Shown here: positions 14,372 to 17,539 of the stretch, piece by piece
Position numbering within the stretch: the first letter of the stretch is position 1
Layout: each line of letters begins with the position of its first letter
Source: JBHJHK01 sp050330975
GTDB taxonomy: Bacteria > Pseudomonadota > Gammaproteobacteria > Competibacterales > Competibacteraceae
DNA: 17,539 nt
NCBI GenBank assembly: GCA_050330975.1
Contig: JBHJHK010000438.1
Span: 1-17,539 of the forward strand
Direction: 5' to 3'
Notes under the pieces: model-generated
Told to the model about the DNA's origin: nothing
What the model saw: the letters and a program-made list of their open reading frames with translations, nothing else
Database searches by the model: none
Translations under genes and position numbers: made by a program

Positions 14372-15124
14372 ATGGCCATCACCGTGCTGATCGTCGACGA
14401 CGAAGAACCCGCCCGCCAACGCCTAGCGGCCCTGGTGGCGGAGATCGAGGGCTTTGAGGTTTGTGGTGTGGCCCACCACGGCCAGCAAGCCCTGGCCCAG
14501 GTGGCAGCACTGGTGCCCGACGTCGTCCTCCTCGATGTGCGCATGCCCGATATGGATGGCCTGGAGGCGGCTCGCCACCTCGACGCCCTGGAGCAGCCGC
14601 CGGCGTTGATCTTTACCACCGCCTTTGAGGACTACGCCCTCCAGGCCTTTGCCGTCAACGCCGCGGGTTACCTGGTCAAGCCCGTGCGGCGGGAACACCT
14701 GGAGCGCGTCCTCTACAACGCTACCCGCCTCAACCGTTCGCAGCTGCCCTCCGCCTTGGGGATGGCCACACCAACGAGGGAGGAGGCCCCCCCCCGGCGG
14801 CAGCACCTCACGGTCCGACTGGGGCAGCGGGTGGAGCGGATCGCCGTGGCGGATATCTACTATTTCCAGGCGCGGCACAAATACATCTGTGCTCGCCACC
14901 CCACGGGAGAAGCCCTCTTGGAAGAATCCTTGAAGTGCCTGGAGGAAGAATTCCAAGGATCGTTTTGCCGCATTCACCGCAACGCCTTGGCGGCCACAGC
15001 TCACATTCGGATGATCAAAAAAACCGCCGAAGGTCGCTATTGGCTCTACTTCCATGGCATTGACGATCATTTGGAGATCAGTCGCCGCCAGGTGGCCACC
15101 GTTCGGCGGGCCATGGGTTGGTGA
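14372..15124 (+). CDS. algR: LytTR-family response regulator AlgR
   Basis: The 250-residue product is a receiver domain joined to a LytTR DNA-binding domain, the same architecture and length as P. aeruginosa AlgR (about 248). The receiver has the acidic pair D9/D10 in LIVDDEEPARQRL, phosphoacceptor D55 in VVLLDVRMPDMDG, T82/T83, and K103 in GYLVKPV. The linker NRSQLPSAL resembles AlgR. The LytTR domain (about 145-248) shows VADIYYFQARHKYICARH, FCRIHRNALAA and LEISRRQVATVRR. The ATG at 14372 has GAGGATGAGG just upstream and lies 4 bp after the algZ stop. The frame stays open far upstream, but that part is the algZ gene read out of frame. By homology it should bind CCGTTCGTC-like sites and control the adjacent pilin operon. 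Confidence 0.93.
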   Translation: MAITVLIVDDEEPARQRLAALVAEIEGFEVCGVAHHGQQALAQVAALVPDVVLLDVRMPDMDGLEAARHLDALEQPPALIFTTAFEDYALQAFAVNAAGYLVKPVRREHLERVLYNATRLNRSQLPSALGMATPTREEAPPRRQHLTVRLGQRVERIAVADIYYFQARHKYICARHPTGEALLEESLKCLEEEFQGSFCRIHRNALAATAHIRMIKKTAEGRYWLYFHGIDDHLEISRRQVATVRRAMGW

Positions 15125-15147
15125 GCCGGCCGTGGAGGGCTACGGAC

Positions 15148-15176
15148 TTGCCTCACGGCTCGAACTGGCTTAGGAT
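15148..15176 (+). promoter_or_regulatory. Candidate sigma70 promoter of tRNA-Thr
   Basis: TTGCCT (15148-15153) and TAGGAT (15171-15176) are separated by exactly 17 bp. Each matches four of six consensus bases. Transcription would start about 10 bp before the mature tRNA 5' end. It lies just after the algR stop, so the tRNA may also be reached by read-through. Confidence 0.45.
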
Positions 15177-15193
15177 CTCCAATCTGCAGAATT

Positions 15194-15269
15194 GCCGGAA
15201 TAGCTCAGTCGGTAGAGCAACTGATTCGTAATCAGTATGTCGCAGGTTCGATTCCTGTTTCCGGCACCA
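15194..15269 (+). tRNA. tRNA-Thr (anticodon CGT)
   Basis: The 76-nt cloverleaf is complete. The acceptor stem is GCCGGAA/TTCCGGC (15194-15200 with 15259-15265), the D stem GCTC/GAGC and the anticodon stem ACTGA/TCAGT. The loop TTCGTAA gives anticodon CGT at 15227-15229, reading the threonine codon ACG. The T arm is GCAGG/CCTGT with loop TTCGATT. The CCA end is encoded (15267-15269). Confidence 0.97.
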
Positions 15270-15277
15270 AGGCTATG

Positions 15278-15314
15278 GAGGGGTTGGCTCAACGGTCTGG
15301 CCCCTCGGTTTTTT
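15278..15314 (+). terminator. Rho-independent terminator after tRNA-Thr
   Basis: GAGGGG (15278-15283) pairs with CCCCTC (15301-15306). The stem is followed by GG and six T (15309-15314). The 17-nt loop is longer than ideal, but its position 9 nt after the tRNA 3' end supports the call. Confidence 0.6.
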
Positions 15315-15411
15315 GTGAGTCCCCGAGCTGGCAGGTCTTCACTCCACCAAATCCTTCCCCCTGGCAAAGCGCCCGGTCTCCCTCAACCATCCGGTCCCGG
15401 CCAGGGGTTTT

Positions 15412-15437
15412 CCATCCCCCCGGTTCTGGGGGGGTGG
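15412..15437 (-). other. Strong GC hairpin downstream of the adenosine-deaminase-family gene
   Basis: CCATCCCCCC (15412-15421) pairs with GGGGGGGTGG (15428-15437) over 10 bp, including one G-T pair, around a 6-nt loop. It sits 43 bp past the end of the minus-strand deaminase gene. On that strand it is followed by GGAAAACCCC, not a T-run, so it may stabilise the 3' end or assist factor-dependent termination. The rest of the 15315-15480 spacer shows nothing I can name. Confidence 0.4.
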
Positions 15438-15480
15438 TGGCAATGTCAGCGCCTCGCCCCATCAAACACCGAATTGCGGC

Positions 15481-16449
15481 TCATTGCCCCAGGGCTCGTC
15501 GCGCGCCGACACCGTCGAAGGCCGCTGCCAGCCAGTGGCGCGGCAGGTGCTCGGCGTAGGCGGCAAACCCGGCAAAGTGGGTGGCGGCGATGCGGTATTC
15601 AGTCGCCAAGTCGGTCTGCACTACCGCCGGGTCGTCCGTCGATAGGGTGAACGGCACCCCTGAGCCCAGCCACAACGCCAGGGGATGGTGGGAAAAATCG
15701 TCGATGACCCCAAGGGCGCGGTTGCTGGTCAGGCACACGTCCACTGGCGGTGCGTAGGGGCCGAGTCGGTTGATCCACGGGCCGATGGTCACGGCGTGGG
15801 TCACCCGATCCGGGGCCAGCGTCTCGACGATGCGCTGGGCGTTGCCAGCACCGGTGGTTTCGCCCGCGTGGCAGGCGGTCTTGAGGCCCATGCGGCGCGC
15901 CTGGGCAAAGGCCTTGACCCAGGCTTTGGGGTGTGCCAGCCGCTCGTCGCCGCCGAGGCTCAGGCCCACGACGCCGAGGGCCTTGAGGGTGCTGGCGCGG
16001 GCCGACAGGGGCTCGAAGGCCCTCGGCGAAATATGCCAGGGCAGATCGACGATAAAGCGCAGGGTCGGTGCACCGTCGAGGGCGGCGAGGGCAAGATTGA
16101 TGCGGTCTAGCACCAACACCAGGTCCAGCTTCCAGGAGTTGAGTAGCGCGAGGTTAATTTGTAGCTCGGCGTAAACGATGCCTTGAGTATGGGATCTGCG
16201 GGCGTAGCTCAGGGCAGCGTCGACGTAGGCGTCGACGCTGTGGAGGAAATTGAAGTTGTAGCGCAGGTGCTGCAAAAACTCGTCGAAGTTACGAGGCGTG
16301 GCGTTGAACGGCGCTGGAAAGTGGATGGGCGCCCGCCAGCGCCGGCGGTGGGCGGCGTCGACGCAGCCTTCGAGGTGGACGTGGAGTTCGCACAGCGGGG
16401 GGGAGGTCACAGACTGGGTCGCCGGTTCGATGCTCGTTTCCAACGCCAC
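15481..16449 (-). CDS. Adenosine-deaminase-family metal-dependent hydrolase
   Basis: The 322-residue product belongs to the adenosine/adenine deaminase branch of the amidohydrolase superfamily. The active-site set is complete: metal ligands H23 and H25 (LHVHLEG), H194 and catalytic E197 (HAGE), H218 (RVTHAV), TSN at 241-243, and D272/D273 (STDDP). Deviations from typical adenosine deaminase are GLSLGGDE in place of GLDLAGDE, RVTHAV in place of RIGHGV, and ELQIN in place of the usual E-x-R motif. The substrate may therefore not be adenosine; adenine, aminodeoxyfutalosine or another aminopurine are options I cannot separate. It starts with GTG at 16449 after a good ribosome binding site (GGGGATGAGG), which lies within the end of the upstream gene. 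The gap to the DUF1415 stop is 3 bp, so the two are an operon. Confidence 0.85.
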   Translation of the reverse strand: MALETSIEPATQSVTSPPLCELHVHLEGCVDAAHRRRWRAPIHFPAPFNATPRNFDEFLQHLRYNFNFLHSVDAYVDAALSYARRSHTQGIVYAELQINLALLNSWKLDLVLVLDRINLALAALDGAPTLRFIVDLPWHISPRAFEPLSARASTLKALGVVGLSLGGDERLAHPKAWVKAFAQARRMGLKTACHAGETTGAGNAQRIVETLAPDRVTHAVTIGPWINRLGPYAPPVDVCLTSNRALGVIDDFSHHPLALWLGSGVPFTLSTDDPAVVQTDLATEYRIAATHFAGFAAYAEHLPRHWLAAAFDGVGARRALGQ

Positions 16450-16452
16450 GCC

Positions 16453-17031
16453 TCATCCCCTTCCACGGCGTCGCCGCTCCAGCTCCTCGTGCCCCAAGGC
16501 CTCCAAGGTGCGGCGATTGCGCTGGTAGATATCCCTGGGATTGGGATATTGGGCCAGCGCCCGACTCACATCCTCCTCGCGCAACAAGTGCAGCAAGGGA
16601 TAGGGCGAACGGTTGGTGTAGTGGGACACACCCTCCTCGGGCTCTTGGGCAAACAAAAATTGGGGATGAAAAGGGACGATTTGTACCACCCCCTCCAAAC
16701 CCAGGGGTGACAAAGCCGCCTCTGCGGCGGCGCAGAAGTCCAAAAAATCTTCAAAGCCCAAGGCCAAGCGGGGCAAGACCACCAAACTCGTTCCCCTCAC
16801 CCCCTGGTCCAAGGCCACCAGATCCCCCAACTCGGCGATGACGTCATCGAGGGCCTCTTGCGGGGTCGAAGCGTAACTCAGGGCCATATGTACCCGCCCC
16901 TGACGCCAGGGCAGGGCGGCAAAGGGACACAAGCCGAGGTCGATGACAACATTCTCCAGCCACGCCGCCACCGCCCGGCGGACGGCTGCTAGATCCTCCA
17001 CTACGTGCTCGCTCACCTGGTTACGCCCCAT
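16453..17031 (-). CDS. DUF1415 family protein
   Basis: The 192-residue product matches DUF1415, a conserved cytoplasmic family of unknown function found mostly in proteobacteria. Visible family motifs are ENVVIDLGLCPFA (about 26-38), a central TSLVVLPRLALGFEDFLDF, QIVPFHPQFLF at about 117-127, and YTNRSPYPLLHLLREE at about 138-153. A C-terminal INRRTLEALG-like segment (QRNRRTLEALG) follows. The conserved Cys and the His/Asn/Arg residues look like a ligand or active site, but no function should be assigned. The ATG at 17031 is preceded by GGGGGCGAGG. The gene is translationally close to the deaminase-family gene downstream. Confidence 0.85.
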   Translation of the reverse strand: MGRNQVSEHVVEDLAAVRRAVAAWLENVVIDLGLCPFAALPWRQGRVHMALSYASTPQEALDDVIAELGDLVALDQGVRGTSLVVLPRLALGFEDFLDFCAAAEAALSPLGLEGVVQIVPFHPQFLFAQEPEEGVSHYTNRSPYPLLHLLREEDVSRALAQYPNPRDIYQRNRRTLEALGHEELERRRRGRG

Positions 17032-17154
17032 GACCTCGCCCCCAAAGATCGTAGCCCGTGGAATAATGGGTAATCTGTCAAGCCAACTCCATCACAGACT
17101 TTCCAGGGGACACTTCCCTCGTCTGGAGAGGTATTTTGCCGTCAAATAGGCCCC

Positions 17155-17199
17155 GTGTCACCGAAGTGTCATTTTAGCGTCACTGGAATGCGATTTATT
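17155..17199 (+). promoter_or_regulatory. Candidate PhoB binding site (Pho box) with spaced -10
   Basis: Three direct repeats at exactly 11-bp spacing, GTGTCAC-CGAA, GTGTCAT-TTTA and GCGTCAC-TGGA, start at 17155, 17166 and 17177. This resembles the Pho box, which is built of 11-bp units of CTGTCAT plus four A/T-rich bases. Ten bases after the last 18-bp box (17166-17183) comes TTTATT (17194-17199), a four-of-six match to the -10 box. That spacing is the one found in PhoB-activated promoters such as E. coli phoA. Orientation points to the gene starting at 17372, with a leader of about 165 nt. Confidence 0.45.
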
Positions 17200-17224
17200 T
17201 GGACATCACCGCGGGTCACAATGC

Positions 17225-17238
17225 CACAAACGTTTGTG
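17225..17238. promoter_or_regulatory. 14-bp perfect palindrome, operator-like
   Basis: CACAAACGTTTGTG is fully self-complementary with a central CG. It ends 5 bp before the -35 box of the candidate promoter at 17244. Central-CG palindromes of this kind resemble LacI/GalR-family operators such as the PurR box. The cognate regulator is not in the window. Confidence 0.45.
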
Positions 17239-17243
17239 AATTA

Positions 17244-17271
17244 TTGTCCATTGAGCAGCATTCCCTATAAA
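17244..17271 (+). promoter_or_regulatory. Candidate sigma70 promoter of the right-edge gene
   Basis: TTGTCC (17244-17249) and TATAAA (17266-17271) are separated by 16 bp. The -10 matches five of six consensus bases and the -35 matches four. The predicted start near 17278 would give a leader of about 95 nt before the ATG at 17372. Confidence 0.5.
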
Positions 17272-17371
17272 TGTGCCACCGCGTCGCTCGACGGTGGATT
17301 GAGGGCCCGACGCCCGGCGATCCCCCCTCCAGATACGCGCTGGCCCCAAGCGCGATCTCGAGGTGTATATC

Positions 17372-17539
17372 ATGAGTCAGTCCATCACCGGCACCCCCAA
17401 CGGCCTGCAACCGCCCGTCGTCGACAACCAGACCCCCATCGCCCCCCAGACCCCCGTCGAGGCGGCCCGCTTTGGAGGGGGTGTGGACCAGCCCGCCACG
17501 GCGGCTGGTGCCCCCCGCATGGGCACCCCCGGGGGGGGT
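17372..17539 (+). CDS. Unrecognised protein, N-terminal 56 codons only
   Basis: An ATG at 17372 has an excellent ribosome binding site (GAGGTG, 6-nt spacing) and an open frame to the contig end. The visible 56 residues are low in complexity and hydrophilic: MSQSITGTPNGLQPPVV, then Pro, Thr, Ala and Gly-rich sequence with only a few charged residues. There is no signal peptide and no transmembrane segment. Such N termini occur in flexible linkers and in proteins secreted without a signal peptide, but I do not recognise a family. The final bases are a C-run and a G-run like the left contig end, so the last few codons (Thr-Pro-Gly-Gly-Gly) may be artefact. The upstream promoter motifs support that this is a real gene. 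Confidence 0.65.
   Translation, partial: MSQSITGTPNGLQPPVVDNQTPIAPQTPVEAARFGGGVDQPATAAGAPRMGTPGGG

Larger units (their letters stand above)
17032..17371. other. 340-bp divergent intergenic region, rich in regulatory-looking motifs
   Basis: No open frame here looks coding. The region separates the minus-strand DUF1415 gene from a plus-strand gene at the contig end. Going right it holds a Pho-box-like triple repeat (from 17155), a 14-bp palindrome (17225-17238) and a sigma70-like promoter (17244-17271). The left 120 bp, expected to drive the DUF1415 operon, shows a TTGACA on the minus strand (17081-17076) but no well-spaced -10. Confidence 0.6.

Noticed and set aside
15194..15269. tRNA-Thr as an attachment site for an integrated element
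   Set aside because: No second copy of the tRNA 3' end and no integrase gene are visible in the window.
17048..17081. Promoter for DUF1415 with TTGACA on the minus strand
   Set aside because: The nearest -10-like hexamer (TACGAT) is 22 bp away, too far for a sigma70 promoter.

Overview
The window looks like one short contig from a GC-rich gammaproteobacterium. The evidence is the gene content and order. A cell-envelope block (murJ, ribF, lspA, ispH) is followed by a Pseudomonas-type minor pilin cluster (fimU-pilV-pilW-pilX-pilY1-pilE) and an AlgZ/AlgR-type two-component pair. I cannot name the genus. Both ends run into G/C homopolymers and cut into open reading frames, so the window is probably a whole contig with degraded ends.

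Layout: (1) 1-3814, plus strand: the C-terminal part of the lipid II flippase MurJ, bifunctional riboflavin kinase/FAD synthetase RibF, signal peptidase II (its start overlaps the ribF stop) and IspH. The usual ileS (between ribF and lspA) and fkpB (between lspA and ispH) are missing. (2) 3833-4573, minus: a Uma2-family nuclease-fold protein with a heptad-repeat tail, followed by a 200-bp spacer with four small stem-loops. (3) 4774-13158, minus: the minor pilin/tip-adhesin operon, transcribed fimU, pilV, pilW, pilX, pilY1, pilE. pilY1 is broken into two frames by an apparent one-base deletion near 7371. A strong hairpin lies between pilY1 and pilE. By eye this block is less GC-rich than its flanks. 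(4) 13312-15124, plus: algZ (LytS-type histidine kinase) and algR (LytTR response regulator), divergent from fimU. The 153-bp shared intergenic region contains a close match to the AlgR recognition sequence. (5) 15194-15269: tRNA-Thr(CGT) with its own candidate promoter and terminator. (6) 15481-17031, minus: a two-gene unit of a DUF1415 protein and an adenosine-deaminase-family hydrolase. (7) 17032-17371: a regulatory-looking intergenic region with a Pho-box-like triple direct repeat, a 14-bp palindrome and a sigma70-like promoter. It precedes a gene of unknown function that runs off the right end.

How the genes may work together: in Pseudomonas aeruginosa AlgR directly activates the fimU-pilVWXY1Y2E operon, although algZR lies elsewhere on that chromosome. 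Here the sensor, the regulator, the target operon and a candidate binding site are side by side, which suggests a self-contained surface-sensing/pilus-priming locus. The most useful follow-ups are whether the pilY1 frameshift is real, whether ileS is encoded elsewhere, and what the Pho-box-controlled gene at the right edge is. I see no CRISPR array, insertion sequence, prophage or clearly new defence system.
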